Assembly: GCA_025054525.1 (NCBI GenBank)
Contig: JANWZJ010000003.1
Location: forward strand, 35,072 to 82,521
Reading direction: 5' to 3'
Origin: Bacteroidia bacterium
GTDB taxonomy: Bacteria > Bacteroidota > Bacteroidia > SpSt-205
DNA: 47,450 nucleotides
The position numbers and the translations under genes are program-made. A model generated the notes under the pieces. The model was given only the letters and a program-made list of their open reading frames with translations. It was not told the DNA's origin and ran no database searches. Below are positions 24,442-32,787 of this stretch, in pieces. Position 1 is the stretch's first letter; each line of letters opens with the position of its first letter.

Positions 24442-24881
24442 ACTTCCCAGCTTCCATTGCGAGGACGCACTTCAACAAACTGCTGTAAGGTAGTAGCCAG
24501 TTGCACCCCTACATAATCTGGACTAATCGGATAGCGCCGATGCCCCCTATCCACTAAGACGAGTACTTCTACTTGGGCAGGGATAGTGTCTCCTGCCAAA
24601 CGGAGGAGTTTGCGCAGAAGGGTTTGCCCTGTATAGAGTACATCGTCTATAAGCAGGATCGGCTGCGCAGAAAGAAAGGACTCATCGTGGCGATAGAGAT
24701 AGGGCTGAGCTCCTTCTCGTTCCAGAAGCCCAGCGATGCGCTGGGCAATGGGGGTACCTCTTTCGCTGACGCTCACCAGCAGCGGGAGAGCCTCACCAAA
24801 ATGCCGTTCTAAAATCTCCAAGCTCATCCGATACAAGACGCGCTCTACAGCCTCAGGGCCTAAAACGCAGCGCCCTACCAT
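24429..24881 (-). CDS. PyrR-like phosphoribosyltransferase-fold protein
   Basis: The PRPP loop ILLIDDVLYTGQT (about residues 73-85) and VLVDRGHRRYPISPDYVG are the two signatures of PyrR (uracil phosphoribosyltransferase/pyrimidine attenuator). The length is short (150 residues versus about 180), and the N-terminal part is trimmed. No attenuator or pyrimidine gene is adjacent, so an RNA-binding role is not supported. A salvage enzyme or a PRTase-fold regulator is possible. It overlaps enoyl-CoA hydratase by 7 nt and DUF2851 by 13 nt. Confidence 0.85.
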   Translation of the reverse strand: MVGRCVLGPEAVERVLYRMSLEILERHFGEALPLLVSVSERGTPIAQRIAGLLEREGAQPYLYRHDESFLSAQPILLIDDVLYTGQTLLRKLLRLAGDTIPAQVEVLVLVDRGHRRYPISPDYVGVQLATTLQQFVEVRPRNGSWEVWLH

Positions 24882-25669
24882 TCTATCTTTTGCTTACTGA
24901 GAAAGGCTTGGATACCGCGACGGAAGTCTTCCGTAGCCCGCGCGTGTGCATTCATCTTCGCCGCAAACTGTAGCCCAGTCTCCAAGGGCATATCCTGAAT
25001 GTCTGCAATCAGCTTGCGCGTAAATTCCAAAGAAGTGGGTGAGTTTTGCTTAGCGATTTTGACAGCTAACTCATGAACGAAGTTGGCTATTTGCTCAGGT
25101 GATACTAAATAATGAAAGAGCCCTATCGCATGGGCTTTTTCTGCGGAGAAAGGCTCTGCTGTGATAAGCAGTTGTCTGGCCCAGGCTTCTCCTATGCGCC
25201 GCAGTAAGAAATAGCTGACCATCGCAGGGAGAAAACCGACTTTGGCTTCGGGATAGCTGATGGAGGCGTTGGGGGTCGCTACTGCCAGATCACATACTGT
25301 CACTAAACCCGCTCCCCCAGCGAGCGCAGGTCCTTCCACTTGTGCAATAAGTGGCTTGGGGTAGCGGTACATCATCATATAAAGCTCCATGAGATTGAGG
25401 GAGTCCGTAAGATTTTCTTGGAAAGTGTAGTCTTGGAGCTTTTGAAGGTATTCAATATCAGCCCCAGAACAGAACACAGTTCCTTTGGCGCGAAGTACAA
25501 TTATGCGCACCGAGGGGTCTTGTTGCCACTGAGAGAGGGCTTGTTTGAGCTGGGTTACCATTGCGTAGCTCAGGGCATTTCGGCGCTCAGGACGATTGAG
25601 GGTAATATAGCCTACACGCTCTCTAATCTCCGTCTCTACGACTATGGGAAGGGTAGCTTCCTCCGTCAT
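24875..25669 (-). CDS. Enoyl-CoA hydratase/isomerase family protein
   Basis: This crotonase-fold enzyme has 264 residues. GYITLNRPERRNALS opens the fold. The oxyanion-hole segments are FCSGADIEYL and AGGAGLVTVCDLAVA. A glutamate is kept in SYPEAKVGFLPA, but the first hydratase glutamate (usually in GGGLE) is Gly here, so hydratase activity may be altered. It could act as a methylglutaconyl-CoA hydratase or an isomerase. The ATG at 25669 is 4 nt after a TATGTTTG box, making it the head of a five-gene run ending in nadK. Confidence 0.9.
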   Translation of the reverse strand: MTEEATLPIVVETEIRERVGYITLNRPERRNALSYAMVTQLKQALSQWQQDPSVRIIVLRAKGTVFCSGADIEYLQKLQDYTFQENLTDSLNLMELYMMMYRYPKPLIAQVEGPALAGGAGLVTVCDLAVATPNASISYPEAKVGFLPAMVSYFLLRRIGEAWARQLLITAEPFSAEKAHAIGLFHYLVSPEQIANFVHELAVKIAKQNSPTSLEFTRKLIADIQDMPLETGLQFAAKMNAHARATEDFRRGIQAFLSKQKIEW

Positions 25670-25673
25670 GCCA

Positions 25674-25681
25674 CAAACATA
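25674..25681 (-). promoter_or_regulatory. TAnnTTTG promoter box of the enoyl-CoA hydratase operon
   Basis: The minus strand reads TATGTTTG, 4 nt before the ATG at 25669, in the 23-bp gap after the DUF4296-like gene. Confidence 0.7.
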
Positions 25682-25692
25682 CCACTTTTGAC

Positions 25693-26007
25693 CTATGGGG
25701 GACTACCGTGATAGAGGGTATGTTCCAGCAGTTTTTGCCACGCCTCCGGATAGCGGGCATAATACGCTCGCGCTAACTCCCACTGGACAGAATCTATTTG
25801 ATATTTCTTTAGCGCAAGGTAAGCTACTCCCCGCCGAATGCTATCCAGCTGGTCTAAAGCAAAAGGTCCTCCCATTATACGCGCCTCCTGCTGATAGATT
25901 TCCCAGAGGATACGAGCAGTGGTATCAGGAGAAATAGGGGGAGGGGGAAGCCGAGAAGCCTTACACGCTATCAGAAAGAGCAGTATAAGCCCGAATCTCC
26001 TCCACAT
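25693..26007 (-). CDS. DUF4296-like small lipoprotein
   Basis: This 104-residue protein has a lipoprotein signal: [15 protein letters not shown] with a lipobox LIAC. The body fits the Bacteroidota DUF4296 pattern (an ILWEIYQQEA helix, then LKKYQIDSVQWELARAYYARYPEAW). The ATG at 26007 gives a clean signal peptide; the ATG 12 bases upstream adds MTAS. It overlaps the end of the GH3 gene by 47 bp. The function is unknown. Confidence 0.75.
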   Translation of the reverse strand: MWRRFGLILLFLIACKASRLPPPPISPDTTARILWEIYQQEARIMGGPFALDQLDSIRRGVAYLALKKYQIDSVQWELARAYYARYPEAWQKLLEHTLYHGSPP

Positions 26008-27493
26008 ACTGGCGGTCATTAGAGAGACGAGGTACTTTATTTTGCCCGCCGAGTTTGCCTTTGCTTTTGAGCCAGCGGTAAAAGGTCCCTTCAGGTAGCA
26101 TCACTATCTGAGGGGGGGTAAGGGCAAGGTCGGCTTCTCGCTTGGCGTCGTAATCGGAGTTGAGCTGGCGCAGCGTATGATCCAGCACATCCTTGAACCG
26201 TTCTATGTCATCGGGCGGACGAATAAACTCAATAAGCCATTCATGAGCGCCTCGGCTTCTTGCATGGAGGTAAATAGGCGCTACTGTGTAATCCCGCACC
26301 CGAGCGCCCGTGGCTTCACAAGCAGCTTTAAGGGCTGCTTCGGCTTGTTCTATCATCACTTCTTCTCCGAAGGCGTTGATGTAATGGCGTGTGCGCCCCA
26401 AGATGCGAATTCGGTAGGGGTTTATGCTCGTAAATCGCACAGTATCCCCAATCAAGTACCGCCATAGTCCGCCTACTGTTGTGATTACCATGGCATACCC
26501 TACACCTACCCGGACTTCTTCTAAAGGTACGGCTTCCCAGCGGCCTGCCTCCCAGTGCTCTAATGGAATAAACTCATAGAAAACGCCATGATCCGTAAGT
26601 AGGAGCATGTCCTTCGTAGCAGAAGTGTCCTGAAAGGCGAAAAAACCCTCTGAAGCGTTGTAAATCTCCAGATATCGTACCCGAGGAGTGGGGAAATATT
26701 GACGGAAAGTAGCTTCGTAGGGCGTGAAGCTGACCGCCCCATGAAAGAACACTTCAAATCGGGGAAAGACTCCCAGCATGTTCGTAGCTCCTGTACGCCG
26801 CAGCAGCGCATCAAAGAGAAGAACAGTCCAAGTAGGTACCCCTGCTAATCCTACGATACTTTCCCGCTGGGCAAGGAGCGCTTCTGTCATGCGAGGCAGT
26901 TTTTCTTCCCACTTGGGCAGGAGGGCTATTTCCAGAGAAGGGGCCCGAAAGAACCGATAAAAGGAAGGCATATTTGCCAGCAGTACTGCGCTTAGGTCGC
27001 CACACCGAGCTTGCGGCCCCATCGGACCAATCGCATGCGAGCCCCCTATACTGATAATCTTCCCTTCCAAAAGCTGCGTATCCTCCCGATACAGCGTCAG
27101 ATAGGTAGCAAACATGTCCCGAGCCGCTCGGAAGTGATTGTATCGCAGACTATCAGCAGGAATGGGAATGTACTTACTGCGGTCGTTGGTAGTGCCGGAG
27201 GATTTGGCAAACCAGCGAACGCTACCTGGATAAAGCACGTCCGGCTCTCCTCGGAGCATGCGTTCTATCCATGGATAAAGGACTTCATAAGGTTGGACGG
27301 GTACCCTCTGCCTAAAAGTTTCGTAAGTAAGATTAGCCGTTATGCCTAACTTTTTCCCGAAGGCAGTTCCCGCCCCCTTGCGAACCAGATACTTCAGCCA
27401 ATAGCGCTGGCCTTCTAAGGGATGCATTTGTACTCGCCTTATGCGCTGGTACGGTATGCGCATAGCCGCGTACAGCGGTGCCAGCAGCTTCAT
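25961..27493 (-). CDS. GH3 auxin-responsive-promoter family acyl-acid-amido synthetase
   Basis: GH3 enzymes adenylate a carboxylic acid and join it to an amino acid. The ATP-binding motif [15 protein letters not shown] is at about residues 91-105, and [12 protein letters not shown] supplies the acid-binding loop. The C-terminal half has IGDTVRF and [15 protein letters not shown], as in adenylating enzymes. The 510-residue length is typical of the Bacteroidota family, whose substrate is not known. It sits between lptB (ATGA overlap) and the DUF4296-like gene. Confidence 0.93.
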   Translation of the reverse strand: MKLLAPLYAAMRIPYQRIRRVQMHPLEGQRYWLKYLVRKGAGTAFGKKLGITANLTYETFRQRVPVQPYEVLYPWIERMLRGEPDVLYPGSVRWFAKSSGTTNDRSKYIPIPADSLRYNHFRAARDMFATYLTLYREDTQLLEGKIISIGGSHAIGPMGPQARCGDLSAVLLANMPSFYRFFRAPSLEIALLPKWEEKLPRMTEALLAQRESIVGLAGVPTWTVLLFDALLRRTGATNMLGVFPRFEVFFHGAVSFTPYEATFRQYFPTPRVRYLEIYNASEGFFAFQDTSATKDMLLLTDHGVFYEFIPLEHWEAGRWEAVPLEEVRVGVGYAMVITTVGGLWRYLIGDTVRFTSINPYRIRILGRTRHYINAFGEEVMIEQAEAALKAACEATGARVRDYTVAPIYLHARSRGAHEWLIEFIRPPDDIERFKDVLDHTLRQLNSDYDAKREADLALTPPQIVMLPEGTFYRWLKSKGKLGGQNKVPRLSNDRQYVEEIRAYTALSDSV

Positions 27494-28218
27494 GGCACGA
27501 GCTGAAACTTCTCTCCTAAATATACACGACGCACTTGGGGATCAGCAGCCAGCTCTTGCGCCGTGCCTTCCTTTAGAATCTTGCCCTCATATAGAAGATA
27601 AGCCCTTTGAGTAATGCGCAGCGTTTCATGAACATTATGGTCCGTAATGAGAATACCTATGCCTTTCTCAGCTAACTTAGCGATAATCTGCTGAATCTCC
27701 TCTACTGCGATCGGGTCCACACCAGCAAAAGGTTCATCCAGTAGGAGATAGCGGGGTTCTATGGCGAGTGCGCGAGCGATTTCGGTTCGGCGGCGCTCTC
27801 CGCCCGAGAGCTGCTGTCCCAAAGAATGTCGTACGTGCTGCAGCCCAAACTCCGAGAGAAGCTGTTCTATTCTTTCAGCACGGGCTTTGGAGGAAAGATT
27901 AGAGCGCATTTCCAGAACCGTGCGCAGATTATCTTCTACGCTCATGCGACGAAAGACCGAGGCTTCCTGCGGCAAATATCCAATCCCTCGCTGAGCCCGG
28001 CGATACATGGGGAGGGAAGTGATACGCTCTTCGCCTAAGTAAATCTCCCCCTCATCTGGGCGAATAAATCCCACTATCATATAAAAGGTCGTGGTCTTGC
28101 CGGCGCCGTTGGGCCCGAGGAGCCCTACGATTTCACCGGGCTCTAAGTGCAAGGACACTTGCTGGACTACTTGGCGCTTCCCATACACTTTGACCAGTCC
28201 TTCCGCCCGCAGCCGCAC
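27490..28218 (-). CDS. lptB: LPS export ABC transporter ATP-binding protein
   Basis: LptB powers the LptFG complex that extracts LPS from the inner membrane. Walker A is GPNGAGKT (35-42), the signature is LSGGE (137-141), and Walker B is [12 protein letters not shown]. The Q-loop neighbourhood [12 protein letters not shown] is the LptB-specific form. The 242-residue length is normal. The start is GTG 28218, 4 nt after a TACATTTG box. It is followed by GH3 and the DUF4296-like gene. The other Lpt genes are not in the window. Confidence 0.95.
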   Translation of the reverse strand: MRLRAEGLVKVYGKRQVVQQVSLHLEPGEIVGLLGPNGAGKTTTFYMIVGFIRPDEGEIYLGEERITSLPMYRRAQRGIGYLPQEASVFRRMSVEDNLRTVLEMRSNLSSKARAERIEQLLSEFGLQHVRHSLGQQLSGGERRRTEIARALAIEPRYLLLDEPFAGVDPIAVEEIQQIIAKLAEKGIGILITDHNVHETLRITQRAYLLYEGKILKEGTAQELAADPQVRRVYLGEKFQLVP

Positions 28219-28222
28219 TAAG

Positions 28223-28230
28223 CAAATGTA
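28223..28230 (-). promoter_or_regulatory. TAnnTTTG promoter box of lptB
   Basis: The minus strand reads TACATTTG, 4 nt before the lptB GTG. It lies 9 bp from the opposing epimerase box. Confidence 0.7.
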
Positions 28231-28239
28231 CCAACTTCT

Positions 28240-28247
28240 TACCTTTG
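28240..28247 (+). promoter_or_regulatory. TAnnTTTG promoter box of the epimerase operon
   Basis: The plus strand reads TACCTTTG, 3 nt before the ATG at 28251. It rules out the TTG at 28245 in the ORF track, which is part of the box. Confidence 0.7.
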
Positions 28248-28250
28248 AGT

Positions 28251-29279
28251 ATGTGGTGTGTTACGGGGGCCACGGGATTTTTGGGATATAGCTTTCTGCG
28301 GGAGTGGGAGCGAAGAGGTAGGCCGTTTCCTCTGCGCGCCTTAGTGCGCGACGTGAATCATCCAGTCCTCCGCCCCTACCAAGGTAAGCTGGAAATCATC
28401 CAAGGCTCCTTACAAGATAAGGAAGTACTTCATGCTTTTTGTGAGGGAGCTGAAGGCGTGCTGCATATGGCAGCGGCGATTAGTTTTCTGCCTCGTACTC
28501 GCCCTTGGATGCATAAGGTAAATGTAGAGGGCACCCGTCATCTCGTCAACGCCGCGCTGGAAACCAAAGTGCAAAAGTTTATCTATATTAGTTCTATTGC
28601 TGCATTAGGGCGTCCTGCCTCCCCCCAAGAGCCTATCCGTGAAGACACCATCTGGCAAGATTCCCCCTATAACACGCATTACGGCTACACTAAATACCTT
28701 GGCGAGAAAGAAGTCTGGCGCGGGCATGAAGAAGGCCTCTCCGTACTGATTTTCAATCCCGGTATCATCCTCGGGCCTTATATCTCATGGGATAAAGGCT
28801 CGCCTGCTTTTTTCCGCATGGTATGGAAAGGGCTTCTGGCTTATCCCGTGGGAACAAACGGATTCGTCGGCGTAGAGGATGTGGTCAAAGCGATATTTAC
28901 GGGCATAGCGGCTTACCCAGAAGGATGGAATCAACGATATGTACTGGTAGCCGAGAACTGGAAGTACAAACGACTTTTTGAGGAGATAGCCCAGGTGCTC
29001 CATAAGAAGCCACCACGTTTTCCTGTACCCCCTCAAGTAGCGGTTGGCGTCGGCATGGCTATGGAGTATATAGGTAGTCTTTTTGGGCTACCTGCTGCGG
29101 CTACTCGGGAAACCGCCCGCACTTCCAGCGCGCACTTCCTCTATGACGGCAGTCGTATCACGCACGCATGGCCCGCTTTTCAATACACCCCTTTGCCAAA
29201 GGTCATTCAAGAAACAGGGAAAATGTTCTTAGAACATTATGCAGGTCAAGCTAAACGGCGAGCCTATCAGCCTGCCTGA
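28251..29279 (+). CDS. NAD(P)-dependent epimerase/reductase (extended SDR)
   Basis: This extended short-chain dehydrogenase has 342 residues. The dinucleotide loop is [13 protein letters not shown] at the N-terminus. The catalytic set is ISSIAALG (Ser) with [10 protein letters not shown] (Tyr, Lys). [13 protein letters not shown] follows the family pattern of dihydroflavonol-4-reductase-like enzymes. The substrate is unknown. The ATG at 28251 is 3 nt after a promoter box. Its last 41 bp overlap thiS, so the three genes epimerase, thiS and thiO form one run. Confidence 0.9.
   Translation: MWCVTGATGFLGYSFLREWERRGRPFPLRALVRDVNHPVLRPYQGKLEIIQGSLQDKEVLHAFCEGAEGVLHMAAAISFLPRTRPWMHKVNVEGTRHLVNAALETKVQKFIYISSIAALGRPASPQEPIREDTIWQDSPYNTHYGYTKYLGEKEVWRGHEEGLSVLIFNPGIILGPYISWDKGSPAFFRMVWKGLLAYPVGTNGFVGVEDVVKAIFTGIAAYPEGWNQRYVLVAENWKYKRLFEEIAQVLHKKPPRFPVPPQVAVGVGMAMEYIGSLFGLPAAATRETARTSSAHFLYDGSRITHAWPAFQYTPLPKVIQETGKMFLEHYAGQAKRRAYQPA
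29222..29238. repeat. Perfect 17-bp inverted repeat abutting the thiS start
   Basis: AATGTTCT-T-AGAACATT is a perfect 8-bp palindrome around one base. It ends exactly where the thiS ATG begins, inside the last codons of the epimerase gene. It could be an operator or a small hairpin that affects thiS translation; neither is proven. Confidence 0.5.
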
Positions 29280-29445
29280 AGGAATCACGGTGATTCAGCT
29301 CTTAGAGAGGCTGCAAATAGATGCTCATAAGGTGGGGGTAGCTGTGGCTGTAAATCGCCATGTGATTCCCAGACGAGAGTGGCAGCAAGTTCGGCTGCAG
29401 CCTGGCGACCAAATAGAACTTGTATATGCACGACAAGGCGGCTGA
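29239..29445 (+). CDS. thiS: Sulfur carrier protein ThiS
   Basis: ThiS carries sulfur as a C-terminal thiocarboxylate for thiazole synthesis. The 68-residue ubiquitin-like sequence starts [15 protein letters not shown] and ends in GG, the essential terminus. The VAVAVNRHVIPRREW block is typical. It lies inside the end of the epimerase gene at its 5' end and overlaps thiO at its 3' end. The partners thiG and thiF are not visible in the window. Confidence 0.93.
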   Translation: MQVKLNGEPISLPEGITVIQLLERLQIDAHKVGVAVAVNRHVIPRREWQQVRLQPGDQIELVYARQGG

Positions 29446-30532
29446 GTTTATCGTAGTAGGGGCGGGGGCAGCGGGGCTGGGCATCGCTTGGCATCTCGCC
29501 GATAAAGGCAAGAAAGTCATTCTTCTGGAAGCGAAAGAGCCAGGAGGCGGGGCGATGACTGCCTCTGCCGGTATGCTATCCCCCGCTTACGAAGCAGAAT
29601 ATGAAGAGCTTCCCCTGCTTCGGGCGATGTTAGAGAGCCGCCAACGATACCCCGAATGGATCGCTTACTTAGGAGATGTGGGGTATGAAGATTCAGGCAC
29701 TTATGAGTTAGCGCTCACGCCCGAGGATGTGCCCTATGTACGCCGCCGCTACGAGTTTGAACGGCAGCAAGGGTTAGAAGTAGAATGGATGGAGGGCACG
29801 GAACTGCGAAAACGCTTGCCTCATCTCTCCACCCGCATCCCCGCGGGAACTTATGCACCCCAAGATGGCCACGTCATTCCCGAAATGCTCAAAGCCCGAC
29901 TGATAGAGGCTTTTCTTTCCACAGGTGGCATCCTTTACGCTCAAACGCCTGTCCTGCGCATAGAGCATCGCCCACCTGGGTTTATTTTACATACCCCTTA
30001 TACTATTTATCAGGCAGAGACAGTGATTGTGTGCGTAGGGGTTCCGCTGGAAGGCTTAGAGCTCCCTTTTCGTGTATATCCTGTCCGGGGGCAGATGGTG
30101 TCCGTAGAAAATCCAGCTTTTGGATGGCTACCCGCTCCCGTCCGCTACTACAATCGCATGATGGGATACGGCTATGCCGTACCTAAAAAGACCTATATCA
30201 TCTTGGGCGGTACCACCGAAGAAAAAGGAGCAGACCCCTCGCTTACCTTGGGTGGAGTGATGGATATTTTGCGCAGAGCTTATTATGTCTTTCCTGACTT
30301 GTATGAAGTGCGAATAGTGCGTATGTGGGCAGGTCTGCGCCCCGCTACCGCTTCACGCACGCCTTTTTTAGCTCATGAGCCAGGCACCCGCCTCTTTTTC
30401 GTAAATGGGCTCTATCGGAATGGTATCCTTCTTCTCCCGCTTATTGCAGAAGGCGTAACCCAGTGGGTGTTAGAAGGGAATCTGCCCCCCTCCCTGCAGC
30501 CCTTCTATCAAGACCGCAGCCTTCTGCGATAG
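29426..30532 (+). CDS. thiO: Glycine oxidase ThiO (FAD-dependent)
   Basis: ThiO oxidises glycine to iminoglycine, used with ThiS-thiocarboxylate to build the thiazole ring in aerobes. The FAD motif FIVVGAGAAGLGIAWHLADKG is at the N-terminus. MTASAGMLSPAYEAE, VYPVRGQM, the IILGGTTEEKG block and MWAGLRPATASRTPFL match the ThiO/DAO family. The protein has 368 residues with the ATG at 29426 (a TTG two codons earlier is possible). It overlaps thiS by 20 bp and the convergent DUF4349 gene by 25 bp. Confidence 0.92.
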   Translation: MHDKAAEFIVVGAGAAGLGIAWHLADKGKKVILLEAKEPGGGAMTASAGMLSPAYEAEYEELPLLRAMLESRQRYPEWIAYLGDVGYEDSGTYELALTPEDVPYVRRRYEFERQQGLEVEWMEGTELRKRLPHLSTRIPAGTYAPQDGHVIPEMLKARLIEAFLSTGGILYAQTPVLRIEHRPPGFILHTPYTIYQAETVIVCVGVPLEGLELPFRVYPVRGQMVSVENPAFGWLPAPVRYYNRMMGYGYAVPKKTYIILGGTTEEKGADPSLTLGGVMDILRRAYYVFPDLYEVRIVRMWAGLRPATASRTPFLAHEPGTRLFFVNGLYRNGILLLPLIAEGVTQWVLEGNLPPSLQPFYQDRSLLR

Positions 30533-31233
30533 AACCGCATTCCTACTATCAGCAAGAATATAAGCAGCCATAACCACCACAGATAAGCGACCAGAAACGT
30601 GAAATAAATAAAGCCGTTCCAGCCTTCTTTGAAGCTGCGCGTAAGCTGTGCTAAGTAAGAGCCACCCTCTCTATACTCCACATACTCAGCGTTACGTAAG
30701 GTAAGTTCAAGCTCTACTACCTTAGACAAACTGTCAGACCTCTGCTTCTCTACGAGTAGCTCCTGTCGCTCGCTTAGTGCTTGTTGTAGGGCTTTCTCCA
30801 CTTCTACGATTTCGGAGACAGTGCGCGCCTGCCGAAGCAGTACTTGAAACCGAATTATCACAGAGTCCTTGAGAGCTAACTTTCTCTCTATTTCACTTTG
30901 CCCCTGACTAATATCCGTGAGGCTGGTGCGCTCATCAAGCACCTCCCCCAAGCCCCGCAGTCGTACGATAAAGCCTTCATATGCCGCACGAGGCACGAGA
31001 AACTTGAAGAAGGCATATTCTGCCTCTTGCTTTTCCCGCTGGAGTAGCCCCGCTCCTATGGCACGAGCCCAGCTTTCTACGGAGTCTAAACTTCGCTCCC
31101 AATCATCCACGATAAGTGTGAATGAAGCATTCAGCCTTTGCGTAGGAGAAGAGGGGGAAGCGGTTGTTCCACTCACCCCTCCCCCACCGCAAGCGGTGAC
31201 AAATGCTACTATCGCCCCTATGCTCCATCGCAT
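30508..31233 (-). CDS. DUF4349 domain lipoprotein
   Basis: A lipoprotein signal with lipobox VTAC (MRWSIGAIVAFVTAC) precedes a low-complexity G/S/T/P segment. A DUF4349 domain follows, with the SLDSVESWARAIGAGLL start, a coiled-coil of about 60 residues (QARTVSEIVEVEKALQQALSERQ), and a C-terminal transmembrane helix followed by RFYRRRLRS. The function is unknown; members are often linked to envelope stress. The ATG at 31233 is 4 nt after a TACCTTTG box. It is divergent from rpsU and convergent with thiO. Confidence 0.87.
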   Translation of the reverse strand: MRWSIGAIVAFVTACGGGGVSGTTASPSSPTQRLNASFTLIVDDWERSLDSVESWARAIGAGLLQREKQEAEYAFFKFLVPRAAYEGFIVRLRGLGEVLDERTSLTDISQGQSEIERKLALKDSVIIRFQVLLRQARTVSEIVEVEKALQQALSERQELLVEKQRSDSLSKVVELELTLRNAEYVEYREGGSYLAQLTRSFKEGWNGFIYFTFLVAYLWWLWLLIFLLIVGMRFYRRRLRS

Positions 31234-31237
31234 TTCT

Positions 31238-31245
31238 CAAAGGTA
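31238..31245 (-). promoter_or_regulatory. TAnnTTTG promoter box of the DUF4349 gene
   Basis: The minus strand reads TACCTTTG, 4 nt before the ATG at 31233. Confidence 0.7.
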
Positions 31246-31255
31246 GCGTAATGCG

Positions 31256-31263
31256 TAATTTTG
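31256..31263 (+). promoter_or_regulatory. TAnnTTTG promoter box of rpsU
   Basis: The plus strand reads TAATTTTG, 5 nt before the ATG at 31269. It confirms that ATG over the upstream start in the ORF track. Confidence 0.7.
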
Positions 31264-31268
31264 CGACC

Positions 31269-31466
31269 ATGATTATTATACAGCCGCAAGAAGGGGAGAA
31301 CCTGGAGAAAATGCTGCGACGCTACAAGCGAAAGTTTGATAGGTTAGGAATTGCGCGCGAAGTACGGGAACGCATGCACTATATTCCCAAATCTGTACAA
31401 AAACGGGAACAAATAAAACGGGCAGCATACCGCCAGCGCATGCAGCAGCTCGCCCAGCAAGGCTAA
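31269..31466 (+). CDS. rpsU: 30S ribosomal protein S21
   Basis: S21 is a small ribosomal subunit protein near the anti-Shine-Dalgarno region of 16S rRNA. The 65-residue product from ATG 31269 starts MIIIQPQEGENLEKMLRRYKRKFDRLG, matching the family. The ORF-track extension to 31203 has no family match and overlaps the divergent lipoprotein gene. It is followed directly by tsaD (no gap), so the two share a transcript. The ATG has no visible Shine-Dalgarno sequence and only 5 nt between it and the promoter box. Confidence 0.95.
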   Translation: MIIIQPQEGENLEKMLRRYKRKFDRLGIAREVRERMHYIPKSVQKREQIKRAAYRQRMQQLAQQG

Positions 31467-32438
31467 GTGCTTCTTGCTATAGAAACCTCCTGTGATGATA
31501 CAGCTGTCTGTCTATACGACGGGCAGCGCATCATATCTCATGTCCTTTATCGTCAAACGATACATGCCTCGTATGGAGGTGTGATTCCAGAGTGGGCTTC
31601 TCGGGAACATGAAGTCCGGCTACCCCAAGCTGTACTCCAAGCCCTGCAGGAAGCTCAAGTAAGCTGGGACGACCTACAAGTAATCGCCGCCGCCCAAGGC
31701 CCTGGACTGTTGGGCTCCCTTATGGTAGGCCATACCTTCGCCCGGGCTATCGCCGCAGCCCGTCAACTTCCTTTTATCGGTGTGCATCATCTGGAAGCCC
31801 ACGTGGCATCGTTGGAACTCAGCGGAGAACCCTTGTACTATCCCTTCGTAGCATTAGTGGCAACAGGAGGACATACTCATCTTTTTCGGGTCATAGACCC
31901 TCTACGCATGGAACTGATAGGGAAAACCCAAGACGACGCCGTGGGGGAAGCCTTGGATAAAGTAGCGGCATGGATAGGCTTACCTTACCCCGGAGGGCCT
32001 GCGATTGAGGCGTTAGCCCAGCAAGGAAATCCCCAAGCATTTGCTTTCCCTCAGCCCCGCACAGACAAACCTTATGATTTCAGCTTCAGTGGGCTTAAGA
32101 CGGCTTTCCTCTACACCTATCAGCGCAATCCCTCTGTCTCTCTCCCAGACCTATGCGCCAGTTGGCAAGAGGCGGTATTCACTTACTTAGTGGAGAAGCT
32201 CCTACAAGCAGCTCGTGCGTATCATATGGCGCGTATAGCCCTTGTAGGAGGGGTGGCTGCTAATAAACTCCTGCGCCAAAAACTCACAAAGCAAGCCGAA
32301 GAAGAGGGCTTGCAGGTATATTTAGCGCCTTTAGCTTACTGTATGGATAATGCCGCTATGATAGCCGTAGCCGCATGGCACAAGTATCTAAGCGGTCAAT
32401 ACACCTCCCTCCATACTGCACCCTTCGCACGAGGGTAA
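31467..32438 (+). CDS. tsaD: tRNA N6-threonylcarbamoyladenosine transferase subunit TsaD
   Basis: TsaD, with TsaB and TsaE, installs t6A37 on ANN-decoding tRNAs. It is a 323-residue ASKHA-fold metalloprotein. AIETSCDDTAV begins the fold, the metal ligands His108 and His112 sit in HHLEAH (usually HxEGH), and VATGGHTHLF, DDAVGEALDKVA, FSFSGLKTAF and LVGGVAANKLLR follow. The start GTG immediately follows the rpsU stop. It ends 29 bp from the convergent hypothetical gene. Confidence 0.96.
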   Translation: MLLAIETSCDDTAVCLYDGQRIISHVLYRQTIHASYGGVIPEWASREHEVRLPQAVLQALQEAQVSWDDLQVIAAAQGPGLLGSLMVGHTFARAIAAARQLPFIGVHHLEAHVASLELSGEPLYYPFVALVATGGHTHLFRVIDPLRMELIGKTQDDAVGEALDKVAAWIGLPYPGGPAIEALAQQGNPQAFAFPQPRTDKPYDFSFSGLKTAFLYTYQRNPSVSLPDLCASWQEAVFTYLVEKLLQAARAYHMARIALVGGVAANKLLRQKLTKQAEEEGLQVYLAPLAYCMDNAAMIAVAAWHKYLSGQYTSLHTAPFARG

Positions 32439-32467
32439 AGCATAGTAGAAAACATAGAGCGGTGCTT

Positions 32468-32776
32468 TCACCGCATTACCACGAACGCTCCCCAGTGTGT
32501 GGGGATGTAGCCATTTCCGCTGAAACGCCTCAGAGGAGGAGATACGGGTATCCAAACTGCATTTCCCGCTAACGTTTCGCTTGATAATAGGGGCACATGC
32601 ATCTGGACTCCCAAATAGGGCTCACTGTGCATCTGTAAAAAGTGGTCGTGATAGGCTTCTGTTTTTGCTTGCTGGTAATACTTACCTACCAGCTCCTCCA
32701 CAGAACGGTAGGGAAGCAGAAACTGTATAGCTTCTGAGAAGGTCATGGGCTTGCCAGTTTGCGCAGAATAGCCCAT
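32468..32776 (-). CDS. Hypothetical protein, last gene of the cdaA-SDR run
   Basis: I do not recognise this 102-residue protein. It begins MGYSAQTGKPM and contains a helical stretch (SVEELVGKYYQQAKTEAYHDHFLQMH) and a mixed C-terminal part (WIPVSPPLRRFSGN). It has no signal peptide, cysteine or obvious motif. It starts 11 bp after the SDR stop, suggesting it is the end of the methyltransferase-Nudix-folP-cdaA-SDR run. Its reality rests on position and ORF only. Confidence 0.6.
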   Translation of the reverse strand: MGYSAQTGKPMTFSEAIQFLLPYRSVEELVGKYYQQAKTEAYHDHFLQMHSEPYLGVQMHVPLLSSETLAGNAVWIPVSPPLRRFSGNGYIPTHWGAFVVMR

Positions 32777-32787
32777 GCCAGCTCATC

